Source: Hydnum rufescens UP504
Lineage: Eukaryota > Basidiomycota > Agaricomycetes > Cantharellales > Hydnaceae
Direction: 5' to 3'
Length of the DNA stretch: 64,000 nucleotides
Assembly: GCA_014904985.1 (NCBI GenBank)
Contig: MU128909.1
Location: 575,417 to 639,416, forward strand
Shown piece after piece: positions 23,359 through 33,604 of the stretch (position 1 is the first letter of the stretch; the number at the start of each line of letters is the position of its first letter). The notes beneath the pieces are model-generated. The model made no database searches, was not told the origin of the DNA, and saw only the letters and a program-made list of their open reading frames with translations. Both the position numbers and the translations under genes were made by a program.

Positions 23359-23870
23359 TAGGATAGCAAAATTTGAAGGATGAATTGATTTTGTAATTCA
23401 ACACCATTTGATTTTGTGGTATCCAAAAATGCATCCGTATTGTGACACCAAGTTGCTCTCATGATTGGTTTTCTATGGCAAAACTGTATTATTGATTCAT
23501 ATGTAGCTATACAGCTTGAAAAATCATCCATATAAGAAGTAGGGCTTGGTCCACAAGCTAAATCATCACATGATCTACCTGAAAAGTGCATATTTTGGGC
23601 TTAATCACAGTTTCCTAGCTCCCCCAGCTTTCCAGCTACATTTTACTATGCTTGAGCATGTTCATTGCATGAAACTCGAGAAATCTTGTTAAAGACTCAA
23701 GAGATTCTAAGCATTTTTGAGGAAGATATGGGCAGTGTTTCACGGATGTATTTTGTTTCAAGGATTTGTAATATACTGTATGGCAATTCCAACTGGTTAT
23801 CCCCGACTCTTACATTTACATAAGAGAGGGTTTTAGAGGGAATTTCGTCATCACGAGACCACTTTCGATG
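23359..23870. other. No gene seen; probably transposon flank
   Basis: AT-rich sequence upstream of the transposase fragment. No convincing coding frame or RNA gene is seen, and no terminal inverted repeat could be paired here. Confidence 0.4.
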
Positions 23871-23996
23871 TCCATGGCTGTGTGTCCATGGCTGTGTGTC
23901 CATGGCTGTGTGTCCATGGCTGTGTGTCCATGGCTGTGTGTCCATGGCTGTGCGTCCATGGCTGTGCGTCCATGGCTGTGCATCCACGGCTGTGTA
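23871..23996 (+). repeat. Minisatellite, 14-bp unit x 9
   Basis: Nine uninterrupted copies of TCCATGGCTGTGTG. The first five are identical and the last four carry single changes. The unit contains an NcoI-type CCATGG palindrome. Because 14 is not a multiple of three, both strands stay open across it as repeating Met/Ala/Val/Cys/Pro/Trp or His/Thr/Ala/Met/Asp patterns, which create spurious open frames. Confidence 0.95.
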
Positions 23997-24688
23997 GTTA
24001 TCAGTGCTCTGTATCCCAAGGCCCTCATCATCTCTAACATGGGCCATGACAAGGCAGAGGAGGAACCACTGATCTCGCCGGGCTCAGAGTCTTCCTCAGG
24101 TCGACCAGGACTCTTGGGGTTTGTCTTAGCGGACAGGTCTATGTCTCTTCCATCACCATTGACCAAAGCCATGTCTTTCGACACATGCCTCAAGCTTCAT
24201 TTTCACTTTTGTCTCTGGATGTATCTTTCCTCCCCGCCCCATGGTGCCCCTTTGTATGAGGACAATGAATTAAACCATCTCCTTGAGCAGATGGGACTTT
24301 ATGAACCAGATGAGAGGCTTCTGGAGCTGCTTGATCCACAATGGGATTCACCTTTTGGGCGAGAAGTCTTGCAATGAACTATGACCCAGCACTGTGCATA
24401 CCCCATCTTCTACACCAATGACAGCCATCTTCCTAAACCTGGCCTGAAATCAGTTTCCACTCAGATTCTCAGCAATCAACCACCAAGAACTGCTTGTATT
24501 TTAAGACTGTGATCATAAACATTCAAGGACACCTCAAATAGAAGCAGTGCTGATGATAGTGGTAGGATGCAAGAGAAAAACGGAGTAAAATCAATGGAGT
24601 ACTAGCAAAGGTCGCAAACAGCCGCGCCGGTGATTAGAGTCGGGGATTGGCGCTTGTCGCCGCTACCGATCAAATAGCCCAGTCCCAC
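23997..24688. other. Anonymous region
   Basis: A frame runs out of the minisatellite to a stop at 24377 and ends with a moderately protein-like stretch (LLEQMGLYEPDERLLELL), but there is no start outside the repeat and no family is recognised. The remainder to 24688 shows nothing identifiable. Confidence 0.3.
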
Positions 24689-24722
24689 ATCTGTCACATG
24701 TGCCTCGGAACATGTGACAGAT
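24689..24722. repeat. Perfect 13-bp inverted repeat (hairpin)
   Basis: ATCTGTCACATGT (24689-24701) and its exact reverse complement (24710-24722) flank an 8-base loop. No T-run follows directly, and no associated gene end is seen. It may be a palindromic site or the core of a small repeat. Confidence 0.8.
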
Positions 24723-24955
24723 AACGAGGAGTCTGGCTAATTTTTTAATATAAAAATCAGGCTTTACACCAGGTTTATTTTGAGCATAGAATCATATATC
24801 AATAGAACCCGCATGTTGACTCGGAGTTGGTTCGAACCGATTCCTGTGACCGACTCCGAGTCACAGAAACGCTCGGCGCGACTCCGAGTGACTCGACTTG
24901 TGAGTTGAGTTGGCTCAAGCCCGAAGTCGCCGGGAGTTGCCCGAAGTTGCGCCGA

Positions 24956-26745
24956 TGGCATCAATTCAATCTTTCAAGTCTTATTGCCTTCCGCACTTCC
25001 CGATCTATATTGTACATTATCTCATACCTTGGGAAATTTGACGCATCATCGTCGAGGTCATTAATGACTCAATTAGTTCGCTATCCCTGGCGACCATCCC
25101 GAGGTCCGGATCAGACCCACTCTATCGCCAATGCAGGTCTCCTGCCGATTCTGCAGACGATGTTGATGATGCTTCGTGCCCACATCCCCCGCGACTGATC
25201 TCTGAGGATCCAGGAGGCCAAACTTGAGTAATCGTGGCCCAAGGATCGCGCCTGTACAGTAATTCTTTGTCGCTGGCATGCGCTCCATTGGATGGGCTCA
25301 GCCGCGGGATCCTGCTTCTGTGTACTCGCCGATAAACACCGAGTATGTGCTCGCCAATAAACGCCGAGTATTGCATCCATCATCTCCTGTGCGCCCGCAT
25401 CGTGTCTGGAATATTTTTCAATGCAAGTGTCAAGGTATAAAACCCCCAGTGCCCTCTAGTCGAGCCCCTACAACAAGTCGACATCTCTCTCTTGCATATC
25501 ATCCACCTTGAATTATTCGATCTTCTTTCGCTCCGTCCTACCATGTACAAAGCTCTTGTCCTGCTCATTTCGGTCGTCGGCGCTGTCTCTGCTAGCGTCC
25601 TTCCCCGCGGAAGCCCATACACAGGCAAACACTCTGGGGAGGTGAGTTCGGTTAATGCCCAGACTGTTTCTTGGGTCTCAGCTTGATCAAATTGCTATGC
25701 ACACCAGCTACCTTTTATAAGTAAATTATCGGCGCCTTGGACTTCTGGCCCGTTGTTCTTATTCATTGTTTTCTGTTTCAGTCCTGGTTTGGGCGCGTGC
25801 GGTATCAACAATGTAAGTTTTACTTCATACGTCGAAATAATGTAGTTTACTGACTCTTGAGACTAGACGGACGCGGATTTCATTGCTGCCATCGATAAGT
25901 CGCTTTTCGAGTTTGTGCCACGTTTCACTTCCGTTTATTGGCAAATATTGTCTAACGTGGTTGCTGATTCGTCATCCAGCTCCTACCCCGGGGCAGACAC
26001 CTAATCCCAATGTGCGGTATTTCCAGACCTCATAATTGGATCTCCTGGAATCCTATATTTACGCCGTGCCTCCCAGAAAAATCCCGTGTGCGGCAAGAAA
26101 GTGACCGCGACCTATAAAGGAAAGGTACGTCCAACGCAGCGATGTAACACTTGTGTTGTATCAAGAGAGTTCACCCCGGCCTTTTCACAGTCCGTCACAG
26201 TCGCAATTAGCTGACCGTTGCGCGCAGGATGTAAGGAAATACGACCTCGACTTGGTAAGGCGACCTTCTTTCCATAGACGTCGTGAGTCAGTGCATTAAC
26301 CCTGACCTTGAATCCATAAAATAAGTCCCCCGCTGCATTCCGCAAGCTTGCGACCCACGATCGTGGTCGCATCCCATCACCTGGAACTGGCACTAGGGCG
26401 GAGCCAGAAATGTGCTAGACATCTTACTAGCAATATTGACCATGGCTGGCCGTGTTTTTTTTTTTTATTTTGTGACTAGAGCATATCTCATCCACGTAAG
26501 AATTCTTTAAACATTTGTAACCGTTTCTCAGTGCCTTCTGAAATTGTTTGTAATGCATATGCATACGATATATGTGAGGAGCGATTGCAGAGAAAATTGA
26601 AATCCAGCGCAAGGCAATTAATATCCGTAAGGACCCTCTGCCAGATTGGCAAAGCTTAAAGTATAATAGGTGGGCGACTCGGCGCTTAAATGCAAATCTC
26701 TGACGTAAGCCGTGTGTGGCCATGTGACGCCAAAACCACCTCTTC
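24956..26745 (+). repeat. Inverted duplication, left arm
   Basis: Matches the reverse complement of 31245-33073 along its whole length (promoter, RlpA-like gene and 3' flank), with many substitutions and small indels. Identity is clearly lower than between the LTRs, so this is an older event. The spacer is about 4.5 kb. Confidence 0.88.
25543..26396 (+). pseudogene. RlpA-like secreted protein, decayed copy
   Basis: The signal peptide (MYKALVLLISVVGAVSA) and the remains of all eight exons of the intact copy at 31642-32492 can be aligned, including the cysteine exon (NPVCGKKVTATYKGK). It is broken: a base is lost at the end of exon 1 (GGGGAG against GGGGATG), the tiny second exon is altered, and exon 7 is frameshifted in the DRC motif so that TGA appears. 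The last exon keeps no good frame. A TATA box (25436-25442) is still present. Convergent to the intact copy. Confidence 0.85.
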
Positions 26746-26814
26746 GTAACTTTCCGAAATGTCCCCGCCATTCCTGGCAGAGGGGATATCGACCATGTAG
26801 GCCAATCTCCCTTG

Positions 26815-27837
26815 ATGAGAAGGACAAGCGAGATCGGGGACAGCTCCAGAGATAATAGCTATCACATATGGCAGGAAATCGAAGCGTTAAACAGAATCGG
26901 ACCACAGCTCGATCACCTCTCCCCTGGGCAGGAACGTCGGCTCCGCACGTGGCTTGAAGAGCAGTTCCTTGTTCTGGATCAGAAATATAACAGACGGTAC
27001 GCTCATTCTGTATTCGCACAATTCACCGAAATTCAAAATCATGGCGTTGGCAGGAACGAACGACCATCTCCCCTCCCAACTCTACAATCCTATCTTTCAG
27101 CCTTAGCACCACTCTACACTGTAATTTTGCAAATCCCGCCGAATGCTACGGTGATGCGGATGAATTTTTTCCTCCGACTCACAATCGATCTTCTCGAGCG
27201 GTGCGTCACATTCCACCTGAAAAAACCAAGGCAGCCAAGAAGGGGGTCGCATTCGAATCACAATGGAGGTAGCATTTCATCACATGGAGATGCAGATGTA
27301 GATATGGATCAAGGAGGCTATCACGGGAAGCAAGCGAACTCGGAAGAAGACGACGATCCGATAACATCAGCCCTGAAGCCCCTGTTGGAACTACTGGCGC
27401 TATTTGACGAAGGGTGGCTGGCGATCCTTCTGGCACGGAGGTGGGATGCCCAGGCTGGCCAGGGGGCCGTTGATGGTACAGAATCTCCACACGGAAGGGA
27501 ACGGGAAAGAGAGAAAGAGAGGGCAGCGCGGCTAGGAATCACAGAGACTATGAAGACAATGGTTCGGAGTACCATGGTGAGCGGGCGGGCTACTGTTGAT
27601 GACTGGTTTGAGCGTTTGACGGGGGAACATGGGATTGTCATTGGCGGCGACGTAAGGGAGGGATTTGCGGAGATCTTCTGGAAGACTCTTGAAGAACTTG
27701 AGGAGGATGATGAGGAAGATGATTGGGAATCCGTATGGGACGAGGACGAGGGCGCACGCAGGGACTCTCAAGTGGTCATGGACGTGGATTTCCAAGTCGA
27801 AGATCCTGGCATGTTTCATGGGTTCGACGATCTGTAG
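26815..27837 (+). CDS. Uncharacterised protein with acidic C-terminus
   Basis: A single open frame of 340 codons from ATG at 26815, without need for introns. No family is recognised. The N-terminal half is helical and hydrophobic in places (LPTLQSYLSALAPLYTVIL; RMNFFLRLTIDLLERCVTF). A charged, Ser/His-rich linker follows, then a short helical block (LLELLALFDEGWLAILLAR) and an acidic tail (EELEEDDEEDDWESVW). No signal peptide is seen. It starts about 70 bases beyond the left arm of the inverted duplication, so its promoter lies inside the duplicated DNA. Intron-free coding with a full-length frame supports a real gene, but function is unknown. Confidence 0.65.
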   Translation: MRRTSEIGDSSRDNSYHIWQEIEALNRIGPQLDHLSPGQERRLRTWLEEQFLVLDQKYNRRYAHSVFAQFTEIQNHGVGRNERPSPLPTLQSYLSALAPLYTVILQIPPNATVMRMNFFLRLTIDLLERCVTFHLKKPRQPRRGSHSNHNGGSISSHGDADVDMDQGGYHGKQANSEEDDDPITSALKPLLELLALFDEGWLAILLARRWDAQAGQGAVDGTESPHGREREREKERAARLGITETMKTMVRSTMVSGRATVDDWFERLTGEHGIVIGGDVREGFAEIFWKTLEELEEDDEEDDWESVWDEDEGARRDSQVVMDVDFQVEDPGMFHGFDDL

Positions 27838-27913
27838 GAAAGACAATGTAGCCCGGTCGATGGAGAAAAGGGACTAGCGAGCGGTATCTAACCTTGAGAG
27901 AGCTAGAAGCAAG

Positions 27914-28201
27914 TTAGAGCTCCCCTCCCCTCTTACTTCGCTGCTTTGGCTCCTGAACATCTACGCGCATAACGCCAGAAGCAGATCTGAGGGTATCGAG
28001 TATCCGCATTTGATTGTCCTCCCACGCGAGCTTGGGTACAGCAACAAGCAGCACATCATCCAGAGCACCAACTGGGCTCACGTAGCTCACCATGCTGTGC
28101 ACGGAGGACCACAATCCAGGGTTGGAAAGATACGGCGAGGTGGGGGACAAGCTTATTGCGATGTACTTATTCACCGCAAAATCAAGAGAGATATGAGCCA
28201 T
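27914..28201 (-). CDS. Small uncharacterised protein
   Basis: 95 codons from ATG at 28201, ending in a Lys/Arg-rich tail (EPKQRSKRGGEL). Codon usage and hydrophobic pattern look protein-like (SPVGALDDVLLVAVPKLAW), but no family is recognised. Introns could also cut it, since plausible donor and acceptor sites occur inside. Head-to-head with the gene starting at 28256, 54 bases away. It overlaps no other candidate. Confidence 0.4.
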   Translation of the reverse strand: MAHISLDFAVNKYIAISLSPTSPYLSNPGLWSSVHSMVSYVSPVGALDDVLLVAVPKLAWEDNQMRILDTLRSASGVMRVDVQEPKQRSKRGGEL

Positions 28202-28255
28202 TCTGGTAGCACGACAAATTTACATCCGGAGAGCTCGAAGCGCAACATTGGCGAC

Positions 28256-29137
28256 AATGACCGACGACGCGGAAGTGTCAGAAGAGGTCATTCGCCAGAT
28301 GCGAAACGAGATAATCAGACTGCGCGAGCAGCTGGCTGCTCTCAGGAACCCATCTTGGCGAGTTGACGATACTGATCAGGTAAAGTATCTCCGTTTGCTC
28401 TAGACACGCACCTAAAGAAAGTTTCCGTGACAGCTTCTGGCATTGATCGCGCAGGAGAAGAAACGAGCGGACGACTCCGTCTGCGAACGTGATCTTACAA
28501 ACCGGCGTCTTGTAGCGAGCGAGCGCGCCCTCCAGCGAGCCCTTGTCTACCGCCCCTCTCCTTGTCTCCCTCTTCTACTCACCCTTCTCCGTCAAAGTCA
28601 AGACAATGCAATCTGCTAAGCAACGCTATCTCCGGGTCTGCGTCTGGCGAGGACTGGGTCCACGATGACCCCAAGCTTCCTGAACAGCCGAAAGAGGTAG
28701 TAAGGAAGCGGGATGCCGCATTATTGGAGCTTAGTCAATTGAAAAAAAGTATGGGCGATCTCGAACTTGGAAGTGACCTCGAGGGTGGACTCTCAGACTC
28801 CGGCGATAACAATGAGACCCATGGGAGGTGGCAAATGCAAGTAAGCATCCCCCCTCATCCTGGAGCTCTTCTCCTCGGTCGAACGAGTGTTCATATGTCG
28901 ATGGAGATCGCCAGGTCAATATTTCAAGAACTAGTCTTGACATCTGAGAAGGATTCGGGGACCTTGAATGATCCTATCACCACAATCCCTTCGCATTTCC
29001 AAGCTTCCGATGAACATGTTAATGCCAATATAGCTCCTATTCTTTCCGACGTCAAAGAAACGAGGGTATATCAATCTTTCTTCTTTCACACCTGCTCTTA
29101 TTATCGAAGCTCCCCAAGGTCCTCAAGTCCGTGCTGA
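28256..29137 (+). CDS. Uncharacterised coiled-coil protein, multi-exon (3' end unclear)
   Basis: Starts at ATG 28256 with a coiled-coil N-terminus (VIRQMRNEIIRLREQLAAL). An intron (GTAAAG...GCGCAG) follows residue 41, then a second helical, charged exon. A further intron of about 53 bases (GTCTACC...TCAAAG, near 28549-28602) keeps the frame open into a Ser/Asp-rich segment with another heptad-like stretch (DAALLELSQLKKSMGDLE). The frame closes at 29137 unless another intron is used. Further exon-like pieces exist to about 30260, but the joins are not convincing. No function can be assigned. Confidence 0.4.
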
Positions 29138-30269
29138 ATACCAATGGAAGCCAAAATGACCCGCTCTTGTTGACCTCAAATAAGCCCAAAATCTCCAGCG
29201 AGATGCAGGTAACTGAAGCAAAATGTACTTCCCAAGTTATAAACTTACACCGTATGAAAAGCGTACTTTCTCCCTCCTCTGCCCACACGTTCCCCTGATG
29301 CCCAACAAAATACTCTCACACCTTCGATACCCATCATTATTACCGAGAATACCGACCCAATTATTCACACTAAGATCAACCTCAATCCTTCGTCATCGGC
29401 AGCACTTCCCGGGATTCCGGGCCCCCTTCCTCCTTGATATCATCCATTCAATATTTCCCTGTCGAGCCTCTACTGAAGTTGTCACAGCCCCAGATTCCTA
29501 AAGATATCCGACAAAGCATACTTGCCTTGTTTCCTGTCCCAGCTGGATGCCCTCTGACCGCCCTTCAGCCAATTTCTCTCCCCGCTGCCCTCAACCTCCA
29601 TGCCTTCCTTGACCAAGCAACGGGGGTGTGTATATTTGACCCTTCTCACAGTGCATGACGGTGCCTTCTCTTTTTGTCTGGGTGCATCTCTCTACTTGCT
29701 CGTTGTCCCCCTAAATCTCTCTGGGCTTGGCCTCAAACTTTGTTATGCTTCAATTCCCTGTGGCGCGCTTGTCTCTACCCTCGTTTCCCGAGTTCGAAGT
29801 CTAACTTTTGCTCACGCCCATGAAGAGTGCCAAACAAAGGTATGCAAATTTATCCTACTTCTCTGTCTTCTTATCCCTCCCGAGTGAATATTTCTGGTTG
29901 TTTCATGTATAGCTTGATAGCACATCGTCAATATCTCTCGCACCAAGTGACATGGTGCACCAAACGGCCATATCACTGTTATATTCTCATACCCCGATAC
30001 ATTTGTAAGCCATCGCCTTTGGTGTCGTCGTCGTCGTCCTTGCCCTCTCGCTCTGCCTCTTTTCTCTCTCCTGGCTCTGCGTCTTCTGACTCCCAGGCCC
30101 TTGGCATTCTCTCCCCATGCTCTGTGCCTAATACTGCTCCCTCCAGAAATCCGGACTATCTTGATGTCTTGCACCCTTTGAACCAAGGTAATGCATTGGG
30201 CAGATGGATCGAGACTGATAGAACAGGTGGAATGCGCGCCCGTTCTGCCGAAATATTCTATCAGTAGCA
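29138..30269. other. Unresolved region, possible exons
   Basis: Pyrimidine-rich sequence with several short open stretches on the + strand (for example 29434-29640) and plausible splice sites, for instance a GTAAGC donor near 30005 and an acceptor near 30096. It may hold further exons of the preceding gene or upstream remnants of the polymerase fragment that follows. No family motif is visible. Confidence 0.25.
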
Positions 30270-30850
30270 TGGCCAAAGGTTTGAAGTTTACGGCGTTGAC
30301 TTCACGGATAAGGTAGGAACCATATCGCGACAAGTGAAAAATGATATTTCGGCGGCTCTCGAGAACGGTTGCCAAAAACGCGCAAGCGCAACATGAACTT
30401 TCCACAAAGTGCGCTCCAAATATACCTTGGAGGAATTAAAGGGAGGTCAAGTGTTGATCACACAATGTCGACGCATGACGCAACTATCTGTGTCGGACCA
30501 TCTATGATCAAGTTCGACGCCCCATACCCGGTTGACGTCGAGATCGCCGGGATGTTTGAACGAGCGAAACCAATGTACTTGAATCGGCCTCTCATTATGA
30601 TCCTGGAGGTAAGGTTCATGGTAACCGACATGAATGAGGTTGATGCACCGTACAGACGCTCGGAGTCCCAGTCTCCGTCTTCCAGGAACTGCAACAGAAC
30701 GTGATCACCAGGGTGGATAATGCCCGTTCTTTGGGCCCTGCAGCCTTGCTTCTCAATCAGTATGGTTTGGGTACCTCCTTCCGTGTTTCCTCCGTCTTGC
30801 AGAGCCTTCAAAAATTAGGTCTAGGCCAGCTTCCGAAGGACGAGTTCGTG
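30270..30850 (+). pseudogene. RNA-dependent RNA polymerase (QDE-1 type), middle fragment
   Basis: The pieces follow the order seen in fungal silencing RdRPs upstream of the catalytic core: IFRRLSRTVAKNAQAQHEL, APNIPWR, then in another frame VDHTM and SMIKFDAP, then MYLNRPLIMILE, then GVPVSVFQELQQNVITR and LGTSFRVSSVLQSLQKLGL. Frame changes, one of them without splice sites, show that it is broken. It stops at about 30850, before the DxDGD catalytic motif would appear, and runs into a dispersed repeat. The family call rests on motif order as I know it. Confidence 0.7.
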
Positions 30851-30859
30851 ACCCGTGGC

Positions 30860-31210
30860 CTGACATTGTTCAAAAACTGTTCCCATTCTTGGCATCATCT
30901 CTTTTTTTGCCCGCGCATGCGTTGTCTATTGCACGTGTTTGATCCCTTTTTTCATCCTCACGACTACTCCTTAACCATTTTTCAATCCTTTCACTTTGTT
31001 CATTCCCCTGCCGTCCCACTAGACATAGGACTCCACTTTTGAGCCGCCAGCCCAGTCTTTCTAAGCCATGCTAGTACGTCATTACCGTTATGCTTCACAC
31101 CTGGATACAATGCCATCATTACAAAGAAATGATCGCCTCTGAGCGTAGTATCGCTTTTCGTACCCTCGTCTTCTTCCAGTATTTTCTCTGGAAACCCAGA
31201 AGGGACAACG
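30860..31210 (+). repeat. Dispersed repeat, copy 1
   Basis: 30860-31060 matches the reverse complement of about 47440-47680, and 31060-31210 matches both 45935-46075 (direct) and about 47270-47430 (inverted). It begins exactly where the RdRP fragment stops, which suggests it is the end of an unclassified transposon. Confidence 0.65.
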
Positions 31211-31641
31211 GGTGCCTATGGGTAGAGAGATAGGGCGCCTAGGGCAGTCGCGAAGAGGTGGTTTGGCGTCACATGGGCCACGCGCGGCTTATGTCAGAAT
31301 TTTGTATTTAAGCGCCAAGTCACCTAATCTTTTAAGCTTTGCCCAAACCGCCGCCAGAGTGGGTCCTTACGAGATATTATGTTGCCTTGCGCTGGGTTTC
31401 AATTTTCCTTGCAATCGCTCCTCATATATATGGTATGCATATGCATTACAAACACTTTCAAAATGTAACGCAGCACTAAGGAACGGTTACAAAGGTTTAA
31501 AGAATTCTTTGACAGGTAAGGGATAATCGAATCCGTGGATGAAGGGAAGGGAGCATTATGGTCTAGCCACAAAAAAAAAAAAACACGTCCACCCATGGTC
31601 AGTATTGCTAGTAACATGTCTAGCACGTTTCCGGCTCCGCC

Positions 31642-32492
31642 CTAGTTCCAGGTCCAGGTGATGGGGATGCGACCAACTGCGGGGGCCGCAAGCACGTCGA
31701 ATGCAGCGGGGGACTTATTTTATGGATTCAACGTCAGGGTTAATGCACTGACCCACGACGTCTAGGGAAGGTCGCCTTACCAAGTCGAGGTCGAATTCAC
31801 CAGCGCATCCGGCGCAACGGTCAGTGATTGCAACTGTAACGGACTGTGAAAAGGTCGAAGTGAACTCCTTTGATACAACACAAGTGTTACATCGCTGCGT
31901 TGGACGTACCTTTCCTTGATAAGTCGCGGTCACTTTCTTATTGCACACGGGATTGTTCTGGGAAGCACAGCGTAAATATAAGATCCCAAGAGTCCAATTA
32001 TGAGGCCTGGAAATACCGCACATTGGGATTAGCTGTTGCCCCGGGGTAGGAGCTGGATGACGAATCAGCGACCAGGTTAGAAGGTATTTGCCAATAAACG
32101 GAAGGGAAACGTGGAACAAACTCGAAAAGCGAGGCGGAGATGGCAGTAATGAAATCCCCGCCCGTCTAGTCCCAAGAATCAGTAAACCACATCAGTATTC
32201 CACGCATCAAGTAAAACTTACATTGAAAATACCGCACGCGCCCAAACCAGGACTGAAACAGAAAACAATGAATAAGAACAACTGGCCAGAAATCCAAGGC
32301 GCCTATAATTTACGCAAAAAAGGTACCTGGTGTGCATGGCAATTTAATCAGGGTGAGACCCAAGAAACAGTCTGGGCATTAACCGAACTCACCATCCCCA
32401 GAGTGTGTGCCTGTGAATGGGCTTTGGCGGGGAAGAACGCTAGCAGAGACAGCGCCGACGACCGAAATGAGCAGGACAAGAGCTTTGTACAT
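31642..32492 (-). CDS. Secreted RlpA-like double-psi beta-barrel (barwin/expansin-like) protein
   Basis: Eight exons: 32492-32393, 32326-32314, 32252-32222, 32165-32122, 32052-32022, 31957-31910, 31843-31781 and 31713-31642. They join in frame to 133 residues, and all introns are GT-AG. A signal peptide (MYKALVLLISVVGAVSA) is followed by a linker, then the barrel: GDGTFFAPGLGACGIFN, DFITAISASLFDSYPG, NNPVCNKKVTATYQGK, SVTVAITDRCAGCAGEFDL and the family's closing SPAAFDVLAAPAVGRIPI. The Cys pattern and DRC..C motif are typical. Such proteins act outside the cell on walls or as host-interaction proteins; enzyme activity is unproven. A TATA box lies about 100 bases upstream. Confidence 0.88.
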
Positions 32493-32593
32493 GGTAAGAC
32501 GGAGCGAAAGAAGGTTGAACGAATTCAAGGTGGATGATATGCAAGAGAGAGATGTCGACTTGTTGTAGGGGCTCGACTAGAGAGCACTGGGGG

Positions 32594-32600
32594 TTTTATA
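32594..32600 (-). promoter_or_regulatory. TATA box of the RlpA-like gene
   Basis: TATAAAA on the minus strand, 102 bases before the ATG, conserved in the duplicated arm at 25436-25442. Confidence 0.6.
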
Positions 32601-33604
32601 CCTTGACACTTGCATTGAAAAATTCCAGACACCATGCGGGCGCACAGGAGATGATAGAAGCAATTATTGGCGTTTATTGGCGGGTACACTCGGCGTTTAT
32701 CGGCGAGCACACAGAGACACAATCTTCGTGGCTGAGCCCATTCAATGCAGTGTATGCCAGAGACAAAGAATTACAGGCGCGATCCTTGGGCCACGATTAC
32801 TCAATTTCGGCCTCCTGGATCCTCAGGGATCAGTCGCGGGGGATGTGGGCACGAAGCATCATCAACATCTTCTGCAGAATGGCCAGGAGACGTGCATTGG
32901 TGGTGAAGTCGGTCTGATCGGGACCTTGTCGGGGTGGTCGCCAGGGACACCGAACTAACTGAGTCACTAATGACCTCGATGATGATGCGTGAAATTTTCT
33001 AGGTACCAGACAATGCGCAATATAGATGGGGAAGTGTGGAAGACATTAAGGCTTGAAAAATTGAATTGATCATGTGAGCTATTTCTCCGGTGTCACAGCC
33101 ACCAGGTCGTCTACAACCGTCAGGAGTGTAGCGACAGTTTCTAGCCATGCTTCGGAAAATTCAGATGCGCGAGACACTCTGCGCGAGCTTCTCGGATCAC
33201 ACCAGCCACAAGAATTGCATTATGATTATTGCTGCAAAGTAGAGATTCGAGTTGGATTGCTACCAGGAACATGAGCTATGGGTGCGATCTTGGATCTGAA
33301 TACATTCTCTCCAAGTTGGGATGCCGATTGATCAGCCGAGGCCCTAGGCTGTGCTCAGATAGACTGCATCGCTCCATGGTCCCTAATTTATAACTAAATA
33401 GGAGTCACAGCAAAGAGGCTAGACAACCAGGTTCTCCGAAGTCGCTCTTCTAGTTATGCCCGAAGTCGAAGAGTATGGGCATCCGCCATTGGGAAGCGAG
33501 GTGAGGAATGTCAGGAGGGGATTGTTCGTAGACGAGAATGTGATACGGTAGAAGTATTTTGAATACATGTCTTCTGGCTGCAATGACAATGACAATAACA
33601 ACAT

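Larger units (their letters stand above)
31245..33073 (-). repeat. Inverted duplication, right arm
   Basis: Reverse-complement partner of 24956-26745. It includes the promoter, all exons of the RlpA-like gene and about 400 bases of 3' flank. This arm keeps the intact gene. Confidence 0.88.

Noticed and set aside
23871..23996. CRISPR-like array
   Set aside because: Direct repeats without spacers in a eukaryotic genome; a simple minisatellite.
23868..24377. 169-codon frame with Met-Ala-Val-Cys-Pro-Trp repeats
   Set aside because: The start and repeats are generated by the 14-bp minisatellite; the tail has no recognised family.
26618..27019. 133-codon minus-strand frame overlapping the start of the 26815 gene
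   Set aside because: Antisense shadow spanning the edge of the inverted duplication, with no motif.
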